Assembly: GCA_022566315.1 (NCBI GenBank) | Contig: JADFJC010000009.1 | Span: 1-58,907 of the forward strand | DNA length: 58,907 bases | Reading direction: 5' to 3' | DNA from: Planctomycetota bacterium | Lineage (GTDB): Bacteria > Planctomycetota > Phycisphaerae > Sedimentisphaerales > Anaerobacaceae | Shown: piece by piece, positions 23,839-32,201 of the stretch | Position numbering within the stretch: the first letter of the stretch is position 1 | Layout: each line of letters starts with the position of its first letter | Notes under the pieces: model-generated | What the model was told of the DNA's origin: nothing | The model's input: the letters and a program-made list of their open reading frames with translations, nothing else | Database searches by the model: none | Position numbers and translations under genes: made by a program

Positions 23839-26025
23839 ATGTCAAAAATCATCGCATCGGCAGCCATACGTGGCGCTCATAAGATAGCCAAACAGGCCGA
23901 AGACATCTTAACGCAGGCTATCAGCGAAAAAGGCGAAGATTGCAAAGTCGAGTTCCCGAACACCGGTTACTACATGCCCATCATTTACTCTATGACCGGA
24001 AGGGCCGTGGAAAAATTAGCCGACTTCAAAGAAGTGATGAAGGAGGTAAAGGACTTATTGCCGCCACCGGTCGATGATGATTTGTGGCTCCCTTATCTGG
24101 GCCAGGCCCTGGACGCCGGTATGGCAACGCTCTTTGCAGAGGAGATTATCGAGGCCTGTAAGTATCTAATCGGCCCCAATCCGGTGGACGGCATTTGGCT
24201 CGGAGCGGCGGACGATATAATCCTCCGCGAGCGCGGTATCCAGTTTGTGGACGGCACCGCACCTGGCTTTGCAGCCGTAGTCGGCGCTGCACCAGACGTG
24301 GAAACGGCGGTCAACATCGCACGTAAGCTCCAGGAGCGTTATCTGTACGTTTTTATGTCCGCGCACAATAACGGCATCACTTTCGCCGAGCAGCTCGTCG
24401 AAGGCGGCGTACAGTTAGGCTGGGAAACGCGGTTGGTACCTTTCGGTCGGGAAATCACAGCTACAATATATGCGCTCGGCTTCGCAAGCCGGGCAGCACT
24501 CAGTTTTGGAGGTGTTCAACCCGGTGATTTCCGACGCAACCTGCTCTACAACAAAAACAGAATCTTCGCCTTCGTTATGCCCCTCGGCAAGGTTACCGAT
24601 GAATGGTACGCTAACGCCGCCGGTGCAATTAACTATGGTTTCCCCGTCATCGCCGATTCAGACATCCCGCAAATTCTGCCTACCGGCGTATGCACCTATG
24701 AGCACGTCGTCTCGAATATCCCTCACGACCAGATTGTGGAAAAAGCCATCGAAGTCCGCGGCCTGAAAATAAAAATCACCGAAATACCAATCCCTGTCTC
24801 CGTCAGTCCAGCATTTGAAGGCGAACGTATCCGCAAGGAAGAAATGTACTGTGAGTTCGGCGGCCAGAGAACACCAGCCTTCGAATGGCTTCGGATGCGG
24901 GACATCAGTGAGGTTAAAGACGCCAGCGTTGAGTTACAGGGACCTGACGTCGATTCACTTGAGGCCGGCGGAAAGCTCCCGCTGGGTATTATAGTTGAGG
25001 TGGCAGGAAGAAAAATGCAGTCTGATTTTGAGCCTGTGCTGGAGCGGCACATACACACATTTATGAACGAGGCACAGGGACTCTGGCACATGGGCCAGCG
25101 GGACATCAACTGGATACGAATCAGCAAGAACGCTGCAAAGGCGGGATTCAAACTCGAACACATCGGCAAGCTCCTGCATGCCAAGTTCCACGACGAATAT
25201 TCGAGCATTTTAGATAAGGTACAGGTCAAATTATTCACCAACCAAAAGCAGGTAGAAGAGCTTTGCAAGCAGGCACAGGTCGTCTTCGCCGAGCGTGATG
25301 CACGATTAGCTGGTATGCAGGATGAAGACATAGATACGTTTTATTCCTGCACACTGTGTCAAAGTTTCGCCCCGAATCATATATGTGTGGTCTCGCCGGA
25401 ACGGCCGGGCTTGTGTGGGGCTTATAGCTGGCTGGACTGCCGGGCGGCATTCGAAATAACTCCATCGGGGCCCAATCAGCCCATCTCTAAAGGTAATTGT
25501 ATCGAGCCGACCATCGGCCAGTGGGACAAGGTGAACGCATTTGTCATCAAAACCAGCGGTGGTAACATCGAGCGAATGAGCCAGTACAGTATGATTACAG
25601 ACCCGATGACCTCCTGCGGCTGCTTCGAATGTATCGCTGCGGTGCTGCCGTCAACAGGAGGAATAATGATTGTCAACAGGGAATTTCCTGAGATGACGCC
25701 TTGCGGGATGAAATTCTCGACGCTGGCCGGAACCGTCGGCGGCGGACAGCAGACACCGGGATTCATCGGCCATTCGAAGCATTACATCAACTCAAGAAAA
25801 TTCATCGCTGCTGAAGGTGGCATTAAAAGGATAGTATGGATGCCCACGATGCTCAAAGAAGAAATTAAGGATGCTATCGCCGAAAGAGTCAAGGAAATAG
25901 GACTGACCCCGGAAGAATTCTTAGCCAAAATTGCCGATGAGACCTCGGCCACAACCGAAGAAGATGTTTTGGAATTTATTACCAAAAACGAGCATCCCGT
26001 AACTGCCCTGGAACCGATGTTCTAA
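23839..26025 (+). CDS. acsB: Acetyl-CoA synthase (CODH/ACS beta subunit)
   Basis: Joins CO, a methyl group from the corrinoid protein, and CoA at the Ni-Ni-[4Fe-4S] A-cluster. The 728 residues equal the full bacterial length, so the N-terminal CODH-docking domain is present, unlike the shorter archaeal form. A-cluster ligands are visible: the C-x2-C-x8-C-x9-C run beginning FYSCTLCQSF (near residues 505-530) and the SCGCFEC motif (near residue 595) for the Ni pair. The ribosome site AAGGTAGG lies before the ATG. The stop codon is directly followed, with no spacer, by heptamer repeat array 2. Confidence 0.97.
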   Translation: MSKIIASAAIRGAHKIAKQAEDILTQAISEKGEDCKVEFPNTGYYMPIIYSMTGRAVEKLADFKEVMKEVKDLLPPPVDDDLWLPYLGQALDAGMATLFAEEIIEACKYLIGPNPVDGIWLGAADDIILRERGIQFVDGTAPGFAAVVGAAPDVETAVNIARKLQERYLYVFMSAHNNGITFAEQLVEGGVQLGWETRLVPFGREITATIYALGFASRAALSFGGVQPGDFRRNLLYNKNRIFAFVMPLGKVTDEWYANAAGAINYGFPVIADSDIPQILPTGVCTYEHVVSNIPHDQIVEKAIEVRGLKIKITEIPIPVSVSPAFEGERIRKEEMYCEFGGQRTPAFEWLRMRDISEVKDASVELQGPDVDSLEAGGKLPLGIIVEVAGRKMQSDFEPVLERHIHTFMNEAQGLWHMGQRDINWIRISKNAAKAGFKLEHIGKLLHAKFHDEYSSILDKVQVKLFTNQKQVEELCKQAQVVFAERDARLAGMQDEDIDTFYSCTLCQSFAPNHICVVSPERPGLCGAYSWLDCRAAFEITPSGPNQPISKGNCIEPTIGQWDKVNAFVIKTSGGNIERMSQYSMITDPMTSCGCFECIAAVLPSTGGIMIVNREFPEMTPCGMKFSTLAGTVGGGQQTPGFIGHSKHYINSRKFIAAEGGIKRIVWMPTMLKEEIKDAIAERVKEIGLTPEEFLAKIADETSATTEEDVLEFITKNEHPVTALEPMF

Positions 26026-26131
26026 GGACAGAGGACAGAAGACAGAAGACAGAGGACAGAAGACAGAAAACAGAGAACAGAAGACAGAGGACAGAAGACA
26101 GAGGACAGAGGACAGAGAACAGAAGACAGAA
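26026..26131. repeat. Heptamer array 2, left arm (GACAGAR)n
   Basis: About 15 units of GACAGAR start at the base after the acsB stop and run to the start of the four-helix-bundle gene. The complementary arm lies beyond that gene at 26500-26541. Confidence 0.9.
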
Positions 26132-26139
26132 AGCCACCG

Positions 26140-26511
26140 GTGATTAAGAGCGTAAGAGATTTGAATGTGTATCAACTGGCGTATAGGCTTGCTATGGAGA
26201 TATTTGAGATAACTAAGAGATTCCCTAAAGAAGAAACATATTCATTAACAAATCAGATGAGGAAATCATCGAGGTCAGTCGCTATAAATATACGCGAAGG
26301 ATATGCCAAGAGGAGGTATGAGCAAGTGTTCATTAGGCACCTAAATGATTCTTTAGGGTCATCTGAAGAAACAAGAGGATGGCTGGATTTTGCAAGAGAT
26401 TGCAGATATATAACAAAAGATGAGTACAAGAAATTAGATGATAGATATGACGAAGTCAATGCGATGCTTTATAGTTTAACAAACAACTGGCAGAATTTTT
26501 CTGACCTCTGA
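26140..26511 (+). CDS. Four-helix-bundle protein of the 23S rRNA IVP / bAvd-like family
   Basis: A 123-residue, helix-rich protein. It has the family pattern: VRDLNVYQLAYRLAMEIFEIT, then FPKEETYSLTNQMRKSSRSVAINIREGYAKR, then FIRHLNDSLGSSEETRGWLDFAR. The family (PF05635/TIGR02436) was first seen as the protein encoded in intervening sequences of 23S rRNA, and relatives serve diversity-generating retroelements as Avd. Here there is neither rRNA nor reverse transcriptase nearby. It starts with GTG at 26140 just after the left heptamer arm and has no clear ribosome site. Its last codons and TGA stop lie inside the right arm. It sits between acsB and acsC on the same strand, foreign in base use to both. 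Function is unknown. Confidence 0.88.
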   Translation: MIKSVRDLNVYQLAYRLAMEIFEITKRFPKEETYSLTNQMRKSSRSVAINIREGYAKRRYEQVFIRHLNDSLGSSEETRGWLDFARDCRYITKDEYKKLDDRYDEVNAMLYSLTNNWQNFSDL

Positions 26512-26541
26512 CTTCTGACTTCTGACATCTGACTTCCGACA
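26500..26541. repeat. Heptamer array 2, right arm (TCTGACT)n
   Basis: Six imperfect units TCTGACC, TCTGACT, TCTGACA and TTCCGAC. Its complement (AAGTCAG)n differs from the left arm (AAGACAG)n by one base per unit. It contains the stop codon of the four-helix-bundle gene and ends directly at the acsC ribosome-binding site. Confidence 0.85.
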
Positions 26542-26555
26542 TAAGGAGAACTATT

Positions 26556-27893
26556 ATGGCACTAACAGGATTGGATATATTTAAACTCCTGCCGAAAACC
26601 AACTGCAAAAAGTGCGGTATGCCCACTTGCCTGGCCTTTGCTATGGCGCTTGCTCAGAAACGCACCAAACTCGAAGACTGTCCCGACGTCTCTGAAGAAG
26701 CCAAAGAAAAACTTGCCGCTGCATCGGCCCCGCCAATGCGAAAAGTTGTGTTCGGTACCCAGGACAATCAGGTCCAGATTGGACAGGAGACGGTAATGTT
26801 CCGACACGAGGAAAAATTTTATAATCCGACCGTTCTGGCTGTAACCGTCTCGGACAAACTTACCGGTAAGGATTTAACCAAACGCATCGAGGCTGTAAAT
26901 GCACTCCAGTTTGAGCGGATCGGCATCAAAATCGGAGCCAGGGCCATAGCTCTCGTCAACGACAGCGGCTCGCCTGAGTCTTTTGCACAGGCCGCAGCAG
27001 CAGTAAAAGACTCCGGCGACCTTGCTTTAATCTTAGTAACCCAATCACCCGACGCAATGGCCGCAGCGGTAGCTAAAACTAAAGAATCTGTACCTCTACT
27101 TGCCTCGGCCACGCCTGATACCGCTGAAAAGATGGCAAAAATCGCCAAGGAAAATGGCTGTCCAATCGTTGCAAAAGCTGACTCAATTGACGCCCTGGCC
27201 GACCTTACCGAAAAGATTAAGGCCGAAGGCCTCGAAGATATTGTATTAAACCTCCAGACCCAGAACCTGCGGGACCAATTACTTAATCTGTCAAAGATGC
27301 GGGCCTTGGCTCTGAAAAAAGTATTCCGACCGTTGGGTTATCCGACCATATCCTTCGTAACCGACGGCGACGCCGATACACAGGTAGCTTCGGCCATAAG
27401 TCTAATTTGCAAGTATGCCGGCATCGTAGTCCTCGACACTGTCGAAGCCTATGCGCTTTTGCCCATGCTGACCGCGGTGATGAACATCTTCACCGACCCG
27501 CAGAAGCCTGTCCAGGTAGAGCCGAAAGTCTATCGTATAGGCGAACCTAATGAGAATTCGCCGATGATGTTCACGACGAACTTTTCACTGACATACTACA
27601 CCGTGGAATCGGACGTCGAGGCCAGCAGAGTACCAAGCTATATCCTCGTGGTCGATACCGAAGGCACAAGTGTCTTGACGGCTTATTCCGGAGACAAGCT
27701 CAATGAAAAAACGGTGGCCGATGCTATGACTAAATACGGCGTGGAAGACCTGGTTAAACACCGAAAACTAATAATCCCCGGCTATGTCGCTGTGATGAGC
27801 GGCAAAATCGAGGAGGCCACTAACTGGGAGGTCATGGTCGGACCAAGAGAATGCTCAATGCTGCCTAAATTTCTCCAGGAAGTCTGGAATTAA
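26556..27893 (+). CDS. acsC: Corrinoid iron-sulfur protein, large (gamma) subunit
   Basis: Carries the methyl group on its cobamide between methyl-THF and AcsB. The protein has 445 residues. The N-terminal [4Fe-4S] module has four cysteines (CKKCGMPTC then C after 16 residues), followed by a TIM barrel and a C-terminal cobalamin-binding domain (from about residue 325). ATAAGGAGAA lies nine bases before the ATG, a strong ribosome site that compensates for the inserted repeat and gene upstream. The stop is followed at once by heptamer array 3. Partner of acsD at 30913. Confidence 0.96.
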   Translation: MALTGLDIFKLLPKTNCKKCGMPTCLAFAMALAQKRTKLEDCPDVSEEAKEKLAAASAPPMRKVVFGTQDNQVQIGQETVMFRHEEKFYNPTVLAVTVSDKLTGKDLTKRIEAVNALQFERIGIKIGARAIALVNDSGSPESFAQAAAAVKDSGDLALILVTQSPDAMAAAVAKTKESVPLLASATPDTAEKMAKIAKENGCPIVAKADSIDALADLTEKIKAEGLEDIVLNLQTQNLRDQLLNLSKMRALALKKVFRPLGYPTISFVTDGDADTQVASAISLICKYAGIVVLDTVEAYALLPMLTAVMNIFTDPQKPVQVEPKVYRIGEPNENSPMMFTTNFSLTYYTVESDVEASRVPSYILVVDTEGTSVLTAYSGDKLNEKTVADAMTKYGVEDLVKHRKLIIPGYVAVMSGKIEEATNWEVMVGPRECSMLPKFLQEVWN

Positions 27894-27970
27894 AACAGAG
27901 GACAGAAGACAGAAGACAGAGGACAGAAGACAGAGAACAGATAATCTGATTTCTGACTTCTGATTTCCGA
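27894..27970. repeat. Heptamer array 3 (GACAGAR)n with inverted arm
   Basis: About six GACAGAR units start right after the acsC stop, followed by GATTTCTGACTTCTGATTTCCGA. Same composition as arrays 1 and 2, with only a few bases between the arms. It leaves no Shine-Dalgarno for acsV other than array sequence. Confidence 0.88.
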
Positions 27971-27971
27971 A

Positions 27972-29903
27972 ATGGAAGAAAGCAAGAAAAAGAAAAAGAA
28001 AAAGAAATTCACAGTCCGTTTTGAACCAAGCGGCCTTAAGATAAAAGTGCCGGCCGGCACAGTTCTGCTCGAAGCCGCCCACAAAACCGGTATTTATTTA
28101 AGCAGCATCTGCGGCGGCGATGGATATTGCGGAAAGTGCAAAGTAATAATCAATGAGGGACAATTTAAAAGCAAGCCCACCGCTTTACTCACACCGGACG
28201 AAACACGCGAAAATGTCGTTCTTGCCTGCCAGACCAAAATCCTTTCCGATATGACTATAACTGTTCCAAAGTCTCACACTTTGGAAACGAGTCAAATCCT
28301 TATGGACACGGACGCCCAAAGATTCAGCGAGCTTGCCGGCGAGGTGCGGGAAGGGATATTTGAGTTCGACCCTCTGGTTCGCAAAATCTTCGTTGAGATG
28401 TCGCCCCCGACCGTCCACGACCATACGGCTGACCACGAGCGTCTGTATCTGGCTATACGCGAACAAATTGACGCCCCTATAATGCAGACCGGCTTCCGTG
28501 TCCTTCAAAAACTACCCAAATTGCTGCAAAGCTGCGACTACAAGGTTACCGTAACCATAGGCCGCCGCGGCGAAACTACCGAGGTTATCGAGGTTGAAGC
28601 CGGCAACCACCACGAAAGAAACTTCGCTGTCGCTGTTGACCTCGGCACAACGACTGTCGTGGCCCATCTTACCGACCTGACAAAAGTCGCTACAATAGAC
28701 ACCGAAGCCACCTATAACAGCCAGATAAATTTCGGCGAAGACTACATCCGCCGAATCATTTACGCGGAAGAAAACGATGCGTTTGACGAAATGCAAAACC
28801 GCATCGTGCACGATGTAAACAATCTGATTGTAACACTGGCAACAAGGCAGAAAATCGACTTACAGGAGATAACAACGGTAATATTTGCCGGCAACACCGC
28901 AATGATTCATTTTTTGCTGAATCTGGACCCGACACGAATCCGCAGAGAGCCGTACATCGCCTCAGCCGGCTTTGTACCGCCAATCCGGGCCGCAGAAGCA
29001 GGCATCCAGATCAACAAGCGAGGTCTGTTATACTGCCTGCCCAGCGTGGCCGCCTACGTCGGCAGTGACATAGTAGCAGGTGTTCTAACCACGCGAATCT
29101 TTACCAAAAAAGGTATCTCACTTTTCGCTGATATCGGAACAAACGGTGAGGTGGTCCTCGGTAATCAGGATTGGCTGGTTTGTGCCTCAAGCTCAGCGGG
29201 TCCAGCGTTTGAAGGGAGTGGAGTCAAACACGGCATGAGGGCTGGGGCCGGAGCTATCGAAAAACTAACCATTCTCGACGATGGCTCTTTCGAACTGAAG
29301 ATAATCGGGAATACTCATCCGGTCGGCATTTGCGGCTCAGGCCTTCTGGACACCCTTGCCGAATTATTTATAAATGGCATTATTGACCGAACCGGTCGAT
29401 TCAACCCCAACGGCCAGCCAAGATTAACCGAAGGTGACGAGGGCTGGCAGTTCCAAATAGCGCCGGCAGGTAACGAGCACCAGGAAATAGTAATCACCCA
29501 GGCCGACATCAACAATTTGGTTCGTTCCAAAGCGGGTGTCTTCGCCGCCATCAGGGTCCTTATGGAGTCAACCCAGACAAAGCTCGAAGACCTCGATGCG
29601 GTTTATCTGGCCGGGGGATTCGGAAACTTCCTGAACGTTCGCCAGGCCGTTACTATCGGAATGTTACCTGATGTGCCTTTAGAGAAGATTCAATTTGTGG
29701 GAAACACCTCAATCGCAGGGGCCAAGACTGTAATGCTGAGCCGAAAAGCCCTCAAGGCTGCCGAAAAAATCGCCAAAAGTATGACATATTTTGATTTGAT
29801 GAGTCATCAGGGATATATGGAAGAATTTACCAAGGCCAATTTCCTCCCGCACACGGATTTATCGCTGTTCCCCTCGGTAAAAAGTGTAAAGTGTAAAACC
29901 TAA
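27972..29903 (+). CDS. acsV: Corrinoid reductive activator with 2Fe-2S domain (RACo type)
   Basis: Reactivates oxidised Co(II) corrinoid protein to Co(I) with ATP. The 643 residues start with eight consecutive Lys in the first dozen (AAAAAG hexamer repeats). A plant-type ferredoxin domain follows, with CGGDGYCGKC and a later Cys (VVLACQT), then a linker, then the ASKHA/DUF4445 ATPase region with VDLGTTTVVAHL near residue 220, FADIGTNGEVVLG near 390 and YLAGGFGNFL near 545. It sits between acsC and acsD as in acetogens. The only start consistent with the domain is ATG 27972, just beyond array 3. Confidence 0.94.
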   Translation: MEESKKKKKKKKFTVRFEPSGLKIKVPAGTVLLEAAHKTGIYLSSICGGDGYCGKCKVIINEGQFKSKPTALLTPDETRENVVLACQTKILSDMTITVPKSHTLETSQILMDTDAQRFSELAGEVREGIFEFDPLVRKIFVEMSPPTVHDHTADHERLYLAIREQIDAPIMQTGFRVLQKLPKLLQSCDYKVTVTIGRRGETTEVIEVEAGNHHERNFAVAVDLGTTTVVAHLTDLTKVATIDTEATYNSQINFGEDYIRRIIYAEENDAFDEMQNRIVHDVNNLIVTLATRQKIDLQEITTVIFAGNTAMIHFLLNLDPTRIRREPYIASAGFVPPIRAAEAGIQINKRGLLYCLPSVAAYVGSDIVAGVLTTRIFTKKGISLFADIGTNGEVVLGNQDWLVCASSSAGPAFEGSGVKHGMRAGAGAIEKLTILDDGSFELKIIGNTHPVGICGSGLLDTLAELFINGIIDRTGRFNPNGQPRLTEGDEGWQFQIAPAGNEHQEIVITQADINNLVRSKAGVFAAIRVLMESTQTKLEDLDAVYLAGGFGNFLNVRQAVTIGMLPDVPLEKIQFVGNTSIAGAKTVMLSRKALKAAEKIAKSMTYFDLMSHQGYMEEFTKANFLPHTDLSLFPSVKSVKCKT

Positions 29904-29926
29904 AGCGTGAAATTATGATATTTTGT

Positions 29927-30051
29927 CATCCTGAGCGAAGCGAAGGATCTATCCAGAGAGTCGAAACAAGCTGCCATTGCATAAGGCAAGAGATTCTTCG
30001 CTCCACTTCGTTCTCCGTAGGGAGTCCTTCGGACCGCTCAGAATGACATAC
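29927..30051. repeat. Composite inverted repeat (TGTCATCCTGAGCGAAGCGAAGG type)
   Basis: TGTCATCCTGAGCG at the left and CGCTCAGAATGACA at the right are inverted ends of a unit that spans most of the acsV-acsF-like gap. The right half carries an extra hairpin pair (CTCC-GTAG-GGAG, TCC-TTC-GGA). Relatives occur at about 35037-35115, 43514-43545, 45272-45334 and 50188-50200. Such GAGCGAAGCGAAG repeats are widespread in bacterial genomes. Confidence 0.8.
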
Positions 30052-30077
30052 TGGATGATTTATACGAGATACGAAAA

Positions 30078-30884
30078 ATGGCAACAACTATTGCAATAAG
30101 TGGAAAAGGCGGTTCGGGCAAGACGACTTTAGCCGCTATGATTATCAGGTTCCTGCTGGCCCAGGCCGACAGAAAGACCGTACTTGCAGTGGACGCTGAC
30201 CCGAACTCCTGTCTGGGCGTAATGTTAGGCGTTCAGCCGGCCGCCACCGTCGCGGACATCCGCGAAGATGCACGCACCAAATCACCAGGTAACGCCGGTA
30301 TGGACAAGGTACGCTCGGTCGAATACGGAATACAGCAGGCGATTACCGAGGCCGAGGGCTTTGATTTACTTACTATGGGTCGGCCGGAAGGGCCGTCCTG
30401 TTACTGTGCGGTAAATAATATGCTCCGAAAGTTCATGGACGAATTAAGCTCACAGTACCAGTTTGTGATTATTGACAACGAGGCGGGAATGGAGCATCTG
30501 TCCCGCCGAACAACAAATAATGTTGACCTGCTGTGCATCGTAGCAGAACAAACTTCCATCGGTGCCCTTACCGCCCGGAGGATTTTTGACCTTGCAAAAC
30601 AATTGCCAATTGTTGTAAGGAAAATTGGCGTTATATGGAACAAGAGCCGTGCCACGTCTCCAGCGCCTCGTGTTCCGGACGACGAGCGACGAACCACGAG
30701 CGACGAACTGGACGGGATAGACATCTTTGGACATATACCTTATGATAAGGCCGTCTCCGACGCCTCAATGCAGGCCAAGACGGTCTTTGACCTTGCAAAT
30801 GACAGCCCCGCCTTCTCGGCGGCGCGTAAAATATTCGAAGATATTTTAGTTTTGAACTCTCAGACTACGAACCCCAAACTATAA
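30078..30884 (+). CDS. Second CooC/AcsF-type maturation ATPase
   Basis: A MinD-like ATPase of 268 residues with deviant Walker A SGKGGSGKTT (residues 8-17), LAVDADPNSCLGVMLG, GRPEGPSCYCAVNNMLR with the C-x-C motif, and IIDNEAGMEHLSR. Co-located with acsC/acsV/acsD, it resembles AcsF, which helps activate acetyl-CoA synthase in Moorella, more than CooC. I infer that it serves the AcsB A-cluster while the cooC at 20924 serves CooS. Between WNKSR and GIDIFGHIPYD lie about 19 residues (ATSPAPRVPDDERRTTSDEL) encoded by a short tandem repeat (ACGAGCGACGAAC twice), probably an in-frame repeat insertion. Confidence 0.88.
   Translation: MATTIAISGKGGSGKTTLAAMIIRFLLAQADRKTVLAVDADPNSCLGVMLGVQPAATVADIREDARTKSPGNAGMDKVRSVEYGIQQAITEAEGFDLLTMGRPEGPSCYCAVNNMLRKFMDELSSQYQFVIIDNEAGMEHLSRRTTNNVDLLCIVAEQTSIGALTARRIFDLAKQLPIVVRKIGVIWNKSRATSPAPRVPDDERRTTSDELDGIDIFGHIPYDKAVSDASMQAKTVFDLANDSPAFSAARKIFEDILVLNSQTTNPKL
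30655..30712. repeat. Short tandem repeat inserted in frame in the AcsF-like gene
   Basis: The unit ACGAGCGACGAAC occurs twice (from about 30680 and 30695), preceded by CGCCTCGTGTTCCGG whose CTCGTG is complementary to CACGAG in the unit. It codes for a charged linker absent, as far as I recall, from relatives. Confidence 0.55.
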
Positions 30885-30912
30885 ACGATAAACTATTTTT
30901 GGAGATCTTCAA

Positions 30913-31869
30913 ATGCCAGTTCCTGAAGTTGCAGAAAGATTTACCGGCTCAGTAAACCGCCTTACGCTTGGGGCAACCAAAGACGACGGCGGCACTCGAA
31001 CCTCAACGGTAACCGTAGGTGGAGCACGTAACGTTGTCTATGGCGGCTCCGCAGCCGATACCGGTGAAAAAGCGGTCATCGCTATGGACGTCCTGGACAG
31101 CAAGCCCGAAGATTGGCCCGACGTCCTGCTCGAACCTTATAAAAATGTGCTGGACAGCCCCGGCGACTGGGCCAAAATGTGCGTGGAAGAGTTCGGGGCA
31201 GATTTAATTTGCGTAAAATTCGACGGCATTCACCCCGACAAGAATGATAAAGATGCCGCTCACGCCGTCAAGGTTACCGAGGAAGTGTTAAAAGCAGTTG
31301 GTGTACCTCTTGTGCTCTGGGGCTGCGGATATGACGAAAAAGACAACCAGGTTATGCCCAAGGTAAGCGGTGCCGCAAAAGGCGAAAAATGCCTCATCGG
31401 AACCGTTACAGAGGACAATTACAAATCCTTAACCGCTATCGCTGTGGCCGACGGCCATTATCTCATCACTCACGCCCCTCTGGACATCAACATCGCCAAG
31501 CAAATCAATATCTTAGCTTCTGATATGGGCTTCCCGTTAGAGCGAATAGTAACGTTCCAGGCCACCGGAGCATTGGGATATGGAATAGAGTATGCCTATT
31601 CGATTCAGGAACGGCAGCGCATCGCAGCTTTAACCGGCGATAAAATGATGGCTATGCCGGTCATTTGTGACGTAGGTTACGAATCCTGGCGGGCCAAAGA
31701 GGCCAAGCTCACAGACGCACCAGGCTGGGGGGACCCCGCCGACCGAGGCCCGACGTGGGAAACGGCCACCGCCATCTGTTTGCTTCAGGCCGGCGTCGAT
31801 ATAATTCGCATGCGACATCCCAGGGCCGTCGCCACCGTCAAGAACTTCATCAATAAGGTATGGACTTGA
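30913..31869 (+). CDS. acsD: Corrinoid iron-sulfur protein, small (beta) subunit
   Basis: Forms the heterodimer with AcsC. It has 318 residues and a TIM-barrel fold. The family start MPVPEVAERFTGSVNRLTLG is followed by GGARNVVYGGSA, FGADLICVKFDGIHPD and, near the end, DIIRMRHPRAVATVKNFI. TTTGGAGATCTTCAA provides a ribosome site before the ATG. Length and ends are those of the bacterial family. It is followed by a 330-bp repeat-filled gap before acsE. Confidence 0.96.
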   Translation: MPVPEVAERFTGSVNRLTLGATKDDGGTRTSTVTVGGARNVVYGGSAADTGEKAVIAMDVLDSKPEDWPDVLLEPYKNVLDSPGDWAKMCVEEFGADLICVKFDGIHPDKNDKDAAHAVKVTEEVLKAVGVPLVLWGCGYDEKDNQVMPKVSGAAKGEKCLIGTVTEDNYKSLTAIAVADGHYLITHAPLDINIAKQINILASDMGFPLERIVTFQATGALGYGIEYAYSIQERQRIAALTGDKMMAMPVICDVGYESWRAKEAKLTDAPGWGDPADRGPTWETATAICLLQAGVDIIRMRHPRAVATVKNFINKVWT

Positions 31870-31873
31870 AGGA

Positions 31874-32128
31874 AATTAGTTAGAAAGTGACTAAAGTTAA
31901 AAGTGACTAAAGTGCCTAAAGTTATGGATATCAGTGTATCAGGAAATCAGGAAGCAAGTTATCAGTATATCAGGGTATCAGGAAAAGACAAATTCATGCT
32001 ATGCATTTATACCGTTCATTTATCCTGATAACCTGGTACTCTGATCCCGGCGCGCCGGGACTACCTGGTAACCTGATGGCCTGATAGCCTGAATAATTAG
32101 CTCACTTTAGGCACTTTAGTTCACTTGA
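31874..32128. repeat. Composite nested palindrome A
   Basis: The outer arms are AAAGTGACTAAAGT-type repeats on the left and ACTTTAGGCACTTTAGTTCACTT on the right. The inner arms are ATCAGTATATCAGGGTATCAGG on the left and CCTGATAGCCTGAATA-type on the right, with a further CCCGGCGCGCCGGG palindrome near 32046. It fills the gap between acsD and acsE and contains no ORF. The same outer and inner units recur at 34992-35151 and 53287-53434. Confidence 0.8.
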
Positions 32129-32154
32129 CATTGTTTCTGATTTCGAAATTTATA
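32125..32154 (+). promoter_or_regulatory. Possible promoter of acsE at the repeat edge
   Basis: TTGACA (32125-32130), an 18-base spacer, and TTTATA (32149-32154). The -35 box is formed where the outer arm of composite palindrome A ends. A start near 32161 gives a leader of about 40 bases to acsE. Confidence 0.45.
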
Positions 32155-32201
32155 CAAAGTCCACTTTGGCAGATTGCAAATAGGAAAGAAAGGTATTTAC
32201 T

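Noticed and set aside
24723-25331. Long minus-strand open frame of 202 codons inside acsB
   Set aside because: It is antisense to a certain gene, Ser-rich in the way expected from complementing codon bias, and has no recognisable motif.
26140-26511. Diversity-generating retroelement accessory gene (Avd)
   Set aside because: The fold family fits, but there is no reverse transcriptase, template repeat or variable repeat in the window.
26140-26511. Intervening sequence inside a 23S rRNA gene
   Set aside because: Both flanks are acsB and acsC coding sequence; no rRNA sequence is present.
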